Assembly: GCA_045598285.1 (NCBI GenBank) | Contig: JAZLLU010000017.1 | Span: 1 to 34,491, forward strand | Length of the DNA: 34,491 bases | Direction of reading: 5' to 3' | Source of the DNA: RGIG5612 sp045598285 | GTDB taxonomy: Bacteria > Bacillota > Clostridia > Lachnospirales > Lachnospiraceae | Shown here: positions 24,865-32,555 of the stretch, piece after piece | How the letters are laid out: each line of letters opens with the position of its first letter | Numbering within the stretch: position 1 is the first letter of the stretch | Program-made: the position numbers and the translations under genes | Notes under the pieces: generated by a model | Told to the model about the DNA's origin: nothing | Database searches by the model: none | The model's input: the letters and a program-made list of their open reading frames with translations, nothing else

Positions 24865-26910
24865 ATGAAAAAAGGTTTATTTTCACGTCTTGCTTTTGCG
24901 GGAATAAAAAACAATAAACAAATTTACCTTCCATACATTCTTTCATGTATAGGAATGGTAACTATGTATTTTATAGTTGAAAGCGTTAAGGTTTCTCCGA
25001 TGCTAAAGAAAATAAGTGGAGGAGAGGTGCTCGCAGAGTTCTTATCACTTGGCATTTTTATTATTGCTTTTTTTGCACTGATATTTCTTATATATACGAA
25101 TTCATTTTTAGTAAAAAGACGTTTTAAGGAATTTGGACTTTATAACGTTTTGGGAATGGATAAAAAAGGTATTAGAAAAATAGTTGCAATTGAATCCTTG
25201 ATTGTAATGGTAATCGGTATAGTAGGAGGAATGATTGCAGGAATAATACTTTCTAAGCTGGCAGAATTTGGACTTGCAAAATTAATTGGTGAAAATGTTT
25301 CATTTTCTTTTTATATTTCAACTGAATCAATTATTTATACATTGATGGTATTTGTTCCTATTTTCTTAATTTTAATGATTAAAGCATTAATTCAAGTTAG
25401 CGCCAGCAAACCTTTAGAACTTTTGAAAAATGAAAATCTAGGAGAAAAACCGCCAAAGTCAAACTGGGTTATAGCAATTATTGGAGCTATTATTTTGGCA
25501 GTTGCATATTATTTAGCGATAGTAATATCTAATCCTAGTGATGCGCTTTTTGTTTTCTTTATTGCAGTAATACTTGTTATCGTAGCTACATATATGTTGT
25601 TTGTTGCTGGCTCAGTAGCGATATGTAAGTTAATGCAGAAAAAGAAAAAATATTATTATAAGAAAAACCATTTCGTTTCTGTTTCATCCATGACATATAG
25701 AATGAAACGAAATGGAGCGGGACTGGCATCAATTTGTATTTTAGCAACGATGGTTTTAGTTATGTTTTCAATGACATGCACATTATACTTTGGACAAGAA
25801 GATTCTCTAAAGAAGCAATTTCCATATGATTGTACGCACAATGTAAGTTTTTTGAATGTAGATTCACTTCAAGGTAAAGATACGCAAGAACTTATAAATG
25901 ATGTTAATCAAAAGTTTAAGGAAGATAAAGTAGAACCAAAGAATTTAATTTGCAGAAAAGACATTACTGTTTTTGCAGCAAAAACGGATAAATGTTATGA
26001 GCCTGATATTACTAAAGTAGATTTAAAATACCAAAACATGCTTTACAGACTTAGATTTATAGATGTCGATACATATAATGAAATTTCTGGAAGCAATTAT
26101 TCATTAAAAGACAACGAAGTCTTAACAGCGTGTAGAAGAGGTAAAGCCTTAAACAAAGAAGTAAATAAAATTGAATACTCTGACGAACAAATAAAAATAT
26201 GCGGTCTTGCTTTTGATGTTAAAGAAAGTGTTGATGACTTTGAAGAATGGAATGGAAACACATATGAACTTCCGACATTGAGTATTGTAGTTTCCAGTTT
26301 AGATGTTTTAAGGCATTTTCAAGAAATTGAAGATCAATACGGTGCTCCTATGTTTGATATTGAATTATTCGTAGGATATGACTTAGATGAAGATGATGAT
26401 AAAATCGTAGATGTTTTTAATGATATTGATGCTGTAATAACTGAAAATAATAAAATGGGATATTCATGGACAAGAAGCGAATGCGTTATTTATGCCAGAG
26501 AAGATTTTGTAATGACATATGGAGGATTGTTCTTTATAAGTATTATCTTAGGCATAATATTTATTTTTGCTACGGCTATGATTATTTATTATAAGCAAAT
26601 TTCTGAAGGATATGAAGATCAAAAGAGATTTGAAATCATGCAAAAAGTCGGCATGACAAAGAAGGATATTAAAAAGAGTATTAATTCGCAAATGCTTACA
26701 GTGTTTTTAGTACCACTTTTTGCAGCGGGTGTGCATCTTGGATTTGGCTTCCACCTTATTTGGCAAATACTTACCATGTTCGGAATAACTGACTTTTGGT
26801 ATGTCATTTTAGTTGCAGCAATTGTATTTATAATCTTTGCAGGGGTATACGCAGTTATTTATAAGATAACAACAAAAAGTTATTACAATATCGTTAGTAA
26901 AATGCAATAA
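24865..26910 (+). CDS. bceB: Bce-type FtsX-family permease
   Basis: A 681-residue permease. Pairs of membrane helices in the N-terminal half include an FtsX-like segment (FLVKRRFKEFGLYNVLGMDKK). A large extracellular domain follows, from roughly residue 310 (after MTCTLYFG) to 550, and three C-terminal helices enclose a second cytoplasmic motif, EDQKRFEIMQKVGMTKKD. The large loop between helices 7 and 8 is the hallmark of BceB-type transporters that recognise peptide antibiotics such as bacitracin or lantibiotics. The peptide handled cannot be predicted. GGGGGTGA precedes the ATG. No strong terminator follows. Confidence 0.92.
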   Translation: MKKGLFSRLAFAGIKNNKQIYLPYILSCIGMVTMYFIVESVKVSPMLKKISGGEVLAEFLSLGIFIIAFFALIFLIYTNSFLVKRRFKEFGLYNVLGMDKKGIRKIVAIESLIVMVIGIVGGMIAGIILSKLAEFGLAKLIGENVSFSFYISTESIIYTLMVFVPIFLILMIKALIQVSASKPLELLKNENLGEKPPKSNWVIAIIGAIILAVAYYLAIVISNPSDALFVFFIAVILVIVATYMLFVAGSVAICKLMQKKKKYYYKKNHFVSVSSMTYRMKRNGAGLASICILATMVLVMFSMTCTLYFGQEDSLKKQFPYDCTHNVSFLNVDSLQGKDTQELINDVNQKFKEDKVEPKNLICRKDITVFAAKTDKCYEPDITKVDLKYQNMLYRLRFIDVDTYNEISGSNYSLKDNEVLTACRRGKALNKEVNKIEYSDEQIKICGLAFDVKESVDDFEEWNGNTYELPTLSIVVSSLDVLRHFQEIEDQYGAPMFDIELFVGYDLDEDDDKIVDVFNDIDAVITENNKMGYSWTRSECVIYAREDFVMTYGGLFFISIILGIIFIFATAMIIYYKQISEGYEDQKRFEIMQKVGMTKKDIKKSINSQMLTVFLVPLFAAGVHLGFGFHLIWQILTMFGITDFWYVILVAAIVFIIFAGVYAVIYKITTKSYYNIVSKMQ

Positions 26911-26925
26911 GAAGATAGCAGTGTA

Positions 26926-26954
26926 TTGAAATGCTAATCTGTCTTATATATAAT
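26926..26954 (+). promoter_or_regulatory. Promoter of the DUF362 ferredoxin gene
   Basis: TTGAAA (26926-26931) and TATAAT (26949-26954) are exactly 17 bases apart, a near-consensus housekeeping promoter, with GAAGGA before the ATG at 26987. Confidence 0.8.
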
Positions 26955-26986
26955 TAGAATAATAAAAATGAAAGAAGGATTAGCAA

Positions 26987-28096
26987 ATGTCATCAAAAGT
27001 TTATTTTGCAGATCTGAAAACATCAATGGAAGATAATATTCTTGATAAGTTTGACAGATTAATTACTAAGGCAGGAATAGATGAACTTGATGTTAAAGGT
27101 AAATATGTAGCGGTTAAGATCCATTTTGGCGAGTGGGGAAATATGGCTTTTCTTCGTCACCAATATGCAAAAACTTTGTGCGAGCATATAAAGAAAAATG
27201 GCGGTAAGCCTTTCCTTACAGATGCTAACACTTTGTATGTTGGACAAAGAGGAAATGCTGTTGACCATTTAGAAAGTGCAGCTTTTAATGGATATAACCA
27301 ACTTAGCGTGGGGGTTCCAATTATTATTGCTGATGGTCTTAGAGGAACTGACGAAAGATTAATTCCGGTTGAAGGCGGAGAGTATGTTAAAGAAGCTAAG
27401 ATTGGCGCTGCAATAGCAGAGGCAGATGTGCTTATTTCACTTAGCCATTGCAAAGGACATATGAGCGCTGGATACGGCGGAGTTCTTAAAAATCTTGGAA
27501 TGGGCGCAGGCTCTAAAAAAGGCAAGATGGAGATGCATTCTGCTGGCAAACCTGCAATAGATACAAACAATTGTATTGGTTGTGGAAGTTGCGTAAGACA
27601 TTGCGCTAATGAAGGTGTTAGCATTGTTGATGGCAAAGCTGTAATAAATGAAGATAAATGTTTAGGATGTGGATATTGCCTTGCTTATTGTCCTAAAGAT
27701 GCGATTGAGTGCAAATGGGATGAGGCAAAGCCAGTCTTAAATAAAAAAATTGCGGAGTATGCAAAGGCAACAATTAATAATAGGCCAGCATTTCATATTG
27801 CGATGGCAATCGATATTCAAAAAGATTGCGATTGCTCACCTTCTAGAAATACTGCTCTTGTTGCTGATGTTGGTATGTTTGCGGGATTCGATCCTGTTGC
27901 AATAGATCAAGCTTGTGTTGAAAAAATTAATGAGCAACCTTTAATTCCAGGATGCGTAATCGAAGAACATACACATGATGAGTCTAGGGATGTATTTACA
28001 CTTGTTCATCCAAATACTGATTGGGATGCAGGATTAGCTCATGCAGTAAAATTAGAGCTCGGAACCAGGGACTACGAGCTTATCGAAGTTAAATAA
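26987..28096 (+). CDS. DUF362-domain protein with 2[4Fe-4S] ferredoxin insert
   Basis: A 369-residue cytoplasmic protein. The DUF362 core is seen in VAVKIHFGEWGN, FLTDANTLY and LISLSHCKGHMSAGYGGVLK. The ferredoxin part (~190-235) has CIGCGSCVRHC and CLGCGYCLAYCP. The end of DUF362 (GFDPVAIDQACVEKIN) follows. These proteins are common in anaerobes and are thought to take part in electron transfer or cluster handling; the precise role is unknown. It has its own promoter and 34 bases separate it from the prepilin peptidase gene. Confidence 0.88.
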   Translation: MSSKVYFADLKTSMEDNILDKFDRLITKAGIDELDVKGKYVAVKIHFGEWGNMAFLRHQYAKTLCEHIKKNGGKPFLTDANTLYVGQRGNAVDHLESAAFNGYNQLSVGVPIIIADGLRGTDERLIPVEGGEYVKEAKIGAAIAEADVLISLSHCKGHMSAGYGGVLKNLGMGAGSKKGKMEMHSAGKPAIDTNNCIGCGSCVRHCANEGVSIVDGKAVINEDKCLGCGYCLAYCPKDAIECKWDEAKPVLNKKIAEYAKATINNRPAFHIAMAIDIQKDCDCSPSRNTALVADVGMFAGFDPVAIDQACVEKINEQPLIPGCVIEEHTHDESRDVFTLVHPNTDWDAGLAHAVKLELGTRDYELIEVK

Positions 28097-28130
28097 TTAG
28101 TTCTTAATTATTTTGTTTCATCGAAATTAA

Positions 28131-28571
28131 ATGAATATTTTGTTTGTAGCGCTTGCGGCCTTAAGGGCCGCAGGCCCAATAGTTTTTGCAATTATTTGTT
28201 TTTGCATTACTTTTTATGATTACAAATATTTCGTAATTCCAAACGAACTAGTTTTAGCTGGAATTGCGATTAGGTTTTTATGGATGCAAAAGATAAGGGA
28301 AAGCTTTCTTTTAGCATGTTTATTTACTGGCGCGCTTATTTTAGCATCTATTATTATTTGGCTAATAACAAAAAAGAAAATTGGAAACGGAGACTATAAA
28401 TTGATTTTTATGCTGAGTTTATATGCAACCGCTTGGCAAAATATTATGGCGCTGTTTATCGCATTAATAACTGCAATTATTATTTTGCTGATGCTCAGAA
28501 TAAAAAGAATAGCGCTAGCTCCATTTTTGTGTTTTGGATGGGGGATTATATTGGTTACTCAAAATATTTGA
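28131..28571 (+). CDS. Stand-alone A24 prepilin peptidase domain protein
   Basis: A 146-residue membrane protein with about five helices and the two catalytic aspartate motifs of the A24 family: FYDYKYFVIPNE and GNGDYKL (GxGD). The N-terminal methyltransferase part of full prepilin peptidases (PilD/ComC) is absent, as in TadV/CpaA- and archaeal-type enzymes, so it may only cleave leader peptides. No pilin, ATPase or secretin gene is in the window. Its stop codon lies inside the -35 box of the brn locus. The start region contains an unusually GC-rich hairpin. Confidence 0.82.
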   Translation: MNILFVALAALRAAGPIVFAIICFCITFYDYKYFVIPNELVLAGIAIRFLWMQKIRESFLLACLFTGALILASIIIWLITKKKIGNGDYKLIFMLSLYATAWQNIMALFIALITAIIILLMLRIKRIALAPFLCFGWGIILVTQNI

Positions 28572-28596
28572 CATAATTATAACATAATTATATTAT
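28568..28596 (+). promoter_or_regulatory. Promoter and likely operator of the brnT-brnA locus
   Basis: TTGACA (28568-28573) and TATTAT (28591-28596) are 17 bases apart. The region between them is covered by an exact tandem repeat, ACATAATTATA at 28571-28581 and 28582-28592, and each copy contains the palindrome ATAATTAT. BrnA-type antitoxins repress their own promoters, so this is a good operator candidate. Confidence 0.7.
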
Positions 28597-28613
28597 AAGG
28601 AAAGGAATATTGA

Positions 28614-28700
28614 ATGAAATTTGAATGGAATCATGAAAAAGAGTGTATAAATCGACAAAAACATGGAATTACTTTTGAAGAAGCAAGCACAGTTTTTTGA
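28614..28700 (+). pseudogene. brnT: Remnant of a BrnT-type toxin gene
   Basis: An ATG after AAGGAAAGGA opens a 28-codon frame reading MKFEWNHEKECINRQKHG then ITFEEASTVF and a stop. This is the classic start of BrnT ribonuclease toxins, which normally run about 90 residues. The catalytic and C-terminal parts are missing, and the antitoxin frame starts at once, so an internal deletion has removed roughly two thirds of the toxin. The fragment cannot be an active nuclease. Confidence 0.75.
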
Positions 28701-28717
28701 AAGGGAGAATTATTAAG

Positions 28718-28927
28718 ATGAGAGCAGAATATGATATTAAAAAATTAAATCCACAACAAAATCCATATGCAAAAAAAATTAAACAACAAGTTACAATGAA
28801 TATGAATGCTAGTACAGTTGATTATTTTAAATCAATGTCGTCTGAGATAGGAATACCATATCAAACATTAATAAATCTTTATTTAGACGATTGTGTCAAA
28901 AATAAGAAAACCCTAAAATTTATTTAA
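28718..28927 (+). CDS. brnA: BrnA-type antitoxin, now without its toxin
   Basis: This 69-residue protein carries the BrnA pattern: NPYAKKIKQQVTMNM followed by a ribbon-helix-helix region ending IPYQTLINLYLDDCV. BrnA normally neutralises BrnT and represses the shared promoter. The start is taken as the ATG at 28718 with AAGGGAG at 28701-28707; a TTG at 28697 overlapping the toxin stop would add seven residues. Since the toxin is truncated, the antitoxin may survive as a stand-alone repressor or as protection against other BrnT toxins. Confidence 0.8.
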   Translation: MRAEYDIKKLNPQQNPYAKKIKQQVTMNMNASTVDYFKSMSSEIGIPYQTLINLYLDDCVKNKKTLKFI

Positions 28928-28968
28928 TGTGGTAAAATTGTAAAGAATATTTTTGTAGGAGAATTGTT

Positions 28969-30174
28969 ATGAAAGTTGAAGAAAGATTTTTGAAATATGT
29001 TAGTTTTGACACACAATCAGAAGAAGAGAGCGAAACAACGCCTTCTACTGCTAAACAAAAAGAACTTGGAAAATATCTTGTAGAAGAATTAGAAAACATT
29101 GGGCTTAAAGATGCACGCATGGATGAGAAAGGATATGTTTATGCATATCTTCCTGCCAGTGAGGGAATTGATGTAGCGCCTATGGGTTTGGTTGCTCATA
29201 TGGATACAGCTCCAGCAGTTTCAGGCGCAAATATTAAGCCAAGAGTAGTTCACTACGAAGGCGGAGATATTGAACTTGGAAATGGCATTGTTTCATCACC
29301 TAAAAATTTACCATCATTAAATAATTATGTTGGACAAGATTTAATTGTTACTGATGGAACAACTCTTTTGGGTTCTGATGATAAAGCGGGTGTAGCGGAA
29401 ATATTTAGTGCAGTTGAATATTTAATTGCGCATCCAGAAATTAAACATGGAAAGATTTGTATTGGAATCACACCTGATGAAGAAATCGGAAGAGGCGCAG
29501 ACTTTTTCGATATTGCGGGCTTTGGCGCAGAGTACGCTTACACAGTTGATGGTGGCACCTTAGGCGAACTTGAATATGAAAACTTTAATGCAGCTTCTTT
29601 GCATGTAACGGTTAACGGACTTAGCACACATACTGGAGATGCTAAAAATAAAATGATTAATGCAGCTCGTATCGCAACTGAGTTTGTATCAAATCTTCCT
29701 ATTGAAGAAACTCCTGAGCACACAGAAGGCTATGAAGGCTTTTATCATCTTGATGGCATTACGGGCGACGTAACATGCACAAAGATGGCTTTAATTATTA
29801 GAGATCATGATAAAGAAAAATTTGAAGATAGAAAGAAATTTGTTGTTGAGGTTGCTGATAAACTCAATAAAGTTTACGGTGAAGGTGTAGTAGAAGCGAA
29901 GTTAAAAGATTCTTATTACAACATGAAAGAACAAATTTTACCTCATATGGAAGTTGTTGATAAAGCTAAGAAGGCATTTGCTGATGCAGGCGTAGAAGTT
30001 AAGGTTATGGCCATTAGAGGTGGAACAGATGGAGCAAGACTTTCTTACGAAGGACTTCCATGTCCTAACCTTTCTACAGGTGGCGAAAACTTCCATGGTA
30101 TTCATGAATATATTTCTATTCAATCTATGGAAAAGATGGTTGATGTTTTAGTTAATATTTGCAAGGCAGAATAA
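28969..30174 (+). CDS. pepT: Peptidase T (tripeptide aminopeptidase)
   Basis: A 401-residue M20-family zinc peptidase that removes the N-terminal residue from tripeptides in the cytoplasm. Seen motifs are GLVAHMDTAP (first metal histidine), LLGSDDKAG (bridging aspartate), TPDEEIGRGAD (catalytic and metal glutamates), YTVDGGTLGELEYE, RGGTDGARLS and GGENFHGIHEYI (last metal histidine). The length is normal for PepT. AGGAG precedes the ATG. Its stop is two bases before the serine acetyltransferase start, so the two are probably one transcript. Confidence 0.95.
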   Translation: MKVEERFLKYVSFDTQSEEESETTPSTAKQKELGKYLVEELENIGLKDARMDEKGYVYAYLPASEGIDVAPMGLVAHMDTAPAVSGANIKPRVVHYEGGDIELGNGIVSSPKNLPSLNNYVGQDLIVTDGTTLLGSDDKAGVAEIFSAVEYLIAHPEIKHGKICIGITPDEEIGRGADFFDIAGFGAEYAYTVDGGTLGELEYENFNAASLHVTVNGLSTHTGDAKNKMINAARIATEFVSNLPIEETPEHTEGYEGFYHLDGITGDVTCTKMALIIRDHDKEKFEDRKKFVVEVADKLNKVYGEGVVEAKLKDSYYNMKEQILPHMEVVDKAKKAFADAGVEVKVMAIRGGTDGARLSYEGLPCPNLSTGGENFHGIHEYISIQSMEKMVDVLVNICKAE

Positions 30175-30175
30175 A

Positions 30176-31000
30176 ATGGATGATATTAAATTTAAGGATT
30201 TATCAAATAAATTAAAAGAAATAAATGGCGCTGCGGGGCAAGCCTTCGAAGCAGACTACGAAGGATTTCAATGTAATATAGAAAAAGCACTTTTATATAT
30301 GCTTGATGCTATGTTTCCAACTTATGGAAAATATCCAGAAACAGTTAAAGATGCAAATGATGGTACGGAAGCATATTTGAGACTAGCATATAAGCATTTG
30401 ATAAATGGATTAGTGCATATCATGCCCGAAGAAGATGCAAAAGATGTTGCTGAAAATCTTCTAGCAAAAGTACCTGATATTTATTTAATGATTCAAAAAG
30501 ATGTTATTGCTGGATATAAAGGCGATCCGGCAGCAAAGAACGTGGATGAAATTATTTTAGCTTATCCGGCTTTTATTGCGATTGGAACGCATAGGGTTGC
30601 TCATGAATTATATAAGATGGGTGAAACTTTAGCCGCAAGACTTATGTCTGAGTATGCGCATAGAAAAACTGGAATAGATATTCATCCAGGCGCAACTATT
30701 GGGGAGAGTTTTTTTATTGATCATGGCACAGGCGTGGTAATAGGCGAGACAACAACTATTGGAGATAATGTTAAACTTTATCAACATGTAACGCTTGGAG
30801 CTAAAAGTTTTCCAGTTAATGAAGATGGTAGCTTAGTTAAAGGTATAAAGCGTCATCCTAATATAGGAAACAATGTTGTTATTTATGCCGGAGCGACTAT
30901 TTTGGGCGGAGATGTAACGATAGGTGATAATGCCGTTATCGGAGGTAACGTTTGGCTAACGCATTCTGTTGAGCCTGGCACAATAGTTTTGCAAGATTAG
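30176..31000 (+). CDS. cysE: Serine O-acetyltransferase
   Basis: A 274-residue enzyme that makes O-acetylserine for cysteine synthesis. An alpha-helical N-terminal region (with AYPAFIAIGTHRVAHELY) precedes a left-handed beta-helix (IHPGATIGESFFIDHGTGVVIGE and similar hexapeptide turns). The catalytic histidines are in DHG and in QHVTLGAKS. The length and N-terminal part are closer to the EpsC-like Clostridia form than to short enteric CysE. No ribosome site stands out between pepT and this ATG, so translation may be coupled. O-acetylserine sulfhydrylase is not in the window. Confidence 0.92.
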   Translation: MDDIKFKDLSNKLKEINGAAGQAFEADYEGFQCNIEKALLYMLDAMFPTYGKYPETVKDANDGTEAYLRLAYKHLINGLVHIMPEEDAKDVAENLLAKVPDIYLMIQKDVIAGYKGDPAAKNVDEIILAYPAFIAIGTHRVAHELYKMGETLAARLMSEYAHRKTGIDIHPGATIGESFFIDHGTGVVIGETTTIGDNVKLYQHVTLGAKSFPVNEDGSLVKGIKRHPNIGNNVVIYAGATILGGDVTIGDNAVIGGNVWLTHSVEPGTIVLQD

Positions 31001-31046
31001 TACGTTTATAAAAGTAAAAAAATAATATAATTTTATCAAGTTTCTC

Positions 31047-31074
31047 TTGAAATCACGGTGTGCCGTAATATAAT
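31047..31074 (+). promoter_or_regulatory. Promoter of the XRE/toxin-like cassette with inverted repeat
   Basis: TTGAAA (31047-31052) and TATAAT (31069-31074) are 16 bases apart. Between them lies ACGG-TGTG-CCGT (31055-31066), a G/C-rich inverted repeat in otherwise AT-rich DNA. It is well placed for autorepression by the helix-turn-helix protein encoded just downstream. Confidence 0.7.
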
Positions 31075-31094
31075 GTATTATAGAGGATAAGTAT

Positions 31095-31487
31095 ATGAAA
31101 TTGCAGGCATACCTAAAAAAAGAAAAAATGAAAATTACCGATCTTTCTAAAAAGACCGGTATTTCTTATATGACGTTGAGTGATATTTGTAAAGGAAAAA
31201 CGATGCTTACTAAAACATCATCAGAAAATCTTTTTAAAATATCAAAAGCAATTGATGTTCCAATGGAAGAGTTAATTGAAGATTATTTAATAGAAGAAGA
31301 AGTTGGCTTTTCAATTCCTGGAATATTAATAGATTTAATAAAAGAAATACAAAAAATGGACCTTGATGATCCATATGGGTTTAGGATAGAAGCGATTGAA
31401 AATTTAGAGAATTTTTCGAAAAATTTTTGTTTTGATGGAATAATAAGTTGGGAACAAAGAGAAATATTAATAAATAAGTTTTCATAG
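31095..31487 (+). CDS. XRE-family helix-turn-helix regulator
   Basis: A 130-residue protein. Residues ~1-60 form an HTH_3 domain (ITDLSKKTGISYMTLSDICKG, then NLFKISKAIDVPMEELI). The remaining ~70 residues are acidic and helical and match no family I know. AGAGGA sits before the ATG at 31095. The stop overlaps the ribosome site of the next gene, so it leads a three-gene cassette and probably controls it through the inverted repeat in the promoter. Confidence 0.85.
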   Translation: MKLQAYLKKEKMKITDLSKKTGISYMTLSDICKGKTMLTKTSSENLFKISKAIDVPMEELIEDYLIEEEVGFSIPGILIDLIKEIQKMDLDDPYGFRIEAIENLENFSKNFCFDGIISWEQREILINKFS

Positions 31488-31499
31488 AAGGTGAAAATT

Positions 31500-31751
31500 A
31501 TGTTTTTAAGAAATTATGATAAATATCCAGAAAATAGAAATATGCTAATAGATTTAGCAAATGATAAGCATTATCACATTGGTAAAGATAAATGGGGTAA
31601 TGATTGGCATGTAAGAAATAATGCAGACGGAACGCAAGATTGGGTCGAACATCAAAATCAAAGAATATCAGATGGAGGAAGAAACCCATATCCAAAAAAA
31701 TGGAAGGATGAAACGGGATTAAAAAATAATCCATTAAGGAGAAAACAATGA
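31500..31751 (+). CDS. Small toxin-like protein of unknown family
   Basis: The encoded protein has 83 residues: small, basic toward the end, and rich in aromatic, Asn, Asp and His residues. Its core, KWGNDWHVRNNADGTQDW then VEHQNQRISDGGRNPYPKKW, ending KDETGLKN, reads like the compact C-terminal domains of polymorphic or contact-dependent toxins, but I cannot name a family. There is no signal peptide or delivery domain. The start is ATG at 31500 with GAAGGTG correctly spaced; GTG at 31491 lies within that site. It overlaps the next gene by four bases (ATGA). It could be a genuine mini-toxin, a cut-off toxin tip, or something unrelated. Confidence 0.7.
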   Translation: MFLRNYDKYPENRNMLIDLANDKHYHIGKDKWGNDWHVRNNADGTQDWVEHQNQRISDGGRNPYPKKWKDETGLKNNPLRRKQ

Positions 31752-32086
31752 ATAGATTTGAATTATTTACAATGATTTTTTATGCATTAGATTTATGTTA
31801 TGATGATAATCCATTAGATGAATTAGGAAAATTTTTAGGATCAATGAGTCCATTTACTTTTGAAGAAATTGATTCAGCAGATTCAGCTATTTATGAGGAC
31901 TTTTGTAATATTATAAAAGATGAAAAGATAGAAATAGAAAAAAGTTATAATTTAGCTATTAACTATTTAAAAACAATAGATTCTATTGATGCAGTAACTC
32001 TTTTTTGCAACACAACAGAAGAAGAATGGATTGAAGGATGCAAAGAATATTTAGCAAAACCACATAAAGGAGAAAATAAAGCGTGA
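31748..32086 (+). CDS. Small acidic protein, candidate immunity protein
   Basis: This 112-residue, strongly acidic, probably all-helical protein contains FTMIFYALDLCYDDNPLDEL near the start and EEEWIEGCKEYL near the end. The size, acidity and tight coupling to a small basic protein (ATGA overlap, AAGGAG at 31737-31742) are typical of immunity proteins that bind a cognate toxin. I recognise no family with certainty. A terminator follows 45 bases later and closes the cassette. Confidence 0.7.
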   Translation: MNRFELFTMIFYALDLCYDDNPLDELGKFLGSMSPFTFEEIDSADSAIYEDFCNIIKDEKIEIEKSYNLAINYLKTIDSIDAVTLFCNTTEEEWIEGCKEYLAKPHKGENKA

Positions 32087-32130
32087 TAAAATATTATTAA
32101 TAAGTATTGTTTGAAATAATAAAACTATTT

Positions 32131-32171
32131 CATCTTCCAAAGAACATTCTGTTTTTGGAAGATGATTTTTT
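32131..32171 (+). terminator. Rho-independent terminator after the toxin-like cassette
   Basis: CATCTTCCAAA (32131-32141) pairs perfectly with TTTGGAAGATG (32154-32164) around a 12-base loop, followed by a six-T run at 32166-32171. The arm core CTTCCA/TGGAAG recurs in the hairpin array at 34075-34295. Confidence 0.85.
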
Positions 32172-32184
32172 ATACAAATACTAC

Positions 32185-32215
32185 TTGACACATAATACTA
32201 TGTGACGTATAGTAT
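32185..32215 (+). promoter_or_regulatory. Promoter and PadR operator
   Basis: TTGACA (32185-32190) and TATAGT (32208-32213) are 17 bases apart. ATACTAT (32195-32201) and ATAGTAT (32209-32215) form a perfect inverted repeat with a seven-base centre that overlaps the -10. PadR proteins bind such sites in their own promoters, so autorepression is expected. Confidence 0.8.
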
Positions 32216-32234
32216 GGGAAGAAGGAGGAAGATT

Positions 32235-32555
32235 ATGGATATTCAATTAAAAAGAGGAATGCTTGATATTTGTGTGCTAGCAGCAATCAGGAACCATGAT
32301 TCATATGGATATCAGATTATTAAGGACTTGCAACCTTACGTAAAAATTTCCGAGTCCACTCTTTATCCAATCCTTCGAAGATTGGAAGAAAACTTCTGTC
32401 TTACTGTGCAGTCGATAGAATTTAATGGCCGTTTAAGGAAGTACTATCACATAACTGAACAAGGCATTAAACGAATTGACACTTTCCTTGCTGAATGGAA
32501 AGAGATTATGCAGATTTATAAATTTATTGAAATGGAGGATAAGAGTAATGACTAA
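32235..32555 (+). CDS. PadR-family transcriptional regulator
   Basis: A 106-residue regulator. The PadR winged helix is seen in LKRGMLDICVLAAIRNHDSYGYQIIKDL-like order, followed by ESTLYPILRRLEENFCL and the wing GRLRKYYHIT. A short C-terminal helix should mediate dimers. The start is the ATG at 32235, fixed by GAAGGAGGA at 32221-32229; an upstream GTG at 32202 lies inside the operator. It overlaps the DUF1700 gene by eight bases. PadR-DUF1700-DUF4097 is a recurring Firmicutes trio, likely responding to envelope or peptide stress. Confidence 0.93.
   Translation: MDIQLKRGMLDICVLAAIRNHDSYGYQIIKDLQPYVKISESTLYPILRRLEENFCLTVQSIEFNGRLRKYYHITEQGIKRIDTFLAEWKEIMQIYKFIEMEDKSND

Noticed and set aside
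26911..26945. Terminator after the bceB-like gene
   Set aside because: AGATAGCA and TGCTAATCT pair only with a bulge and no T run follows, so it is not convincing.
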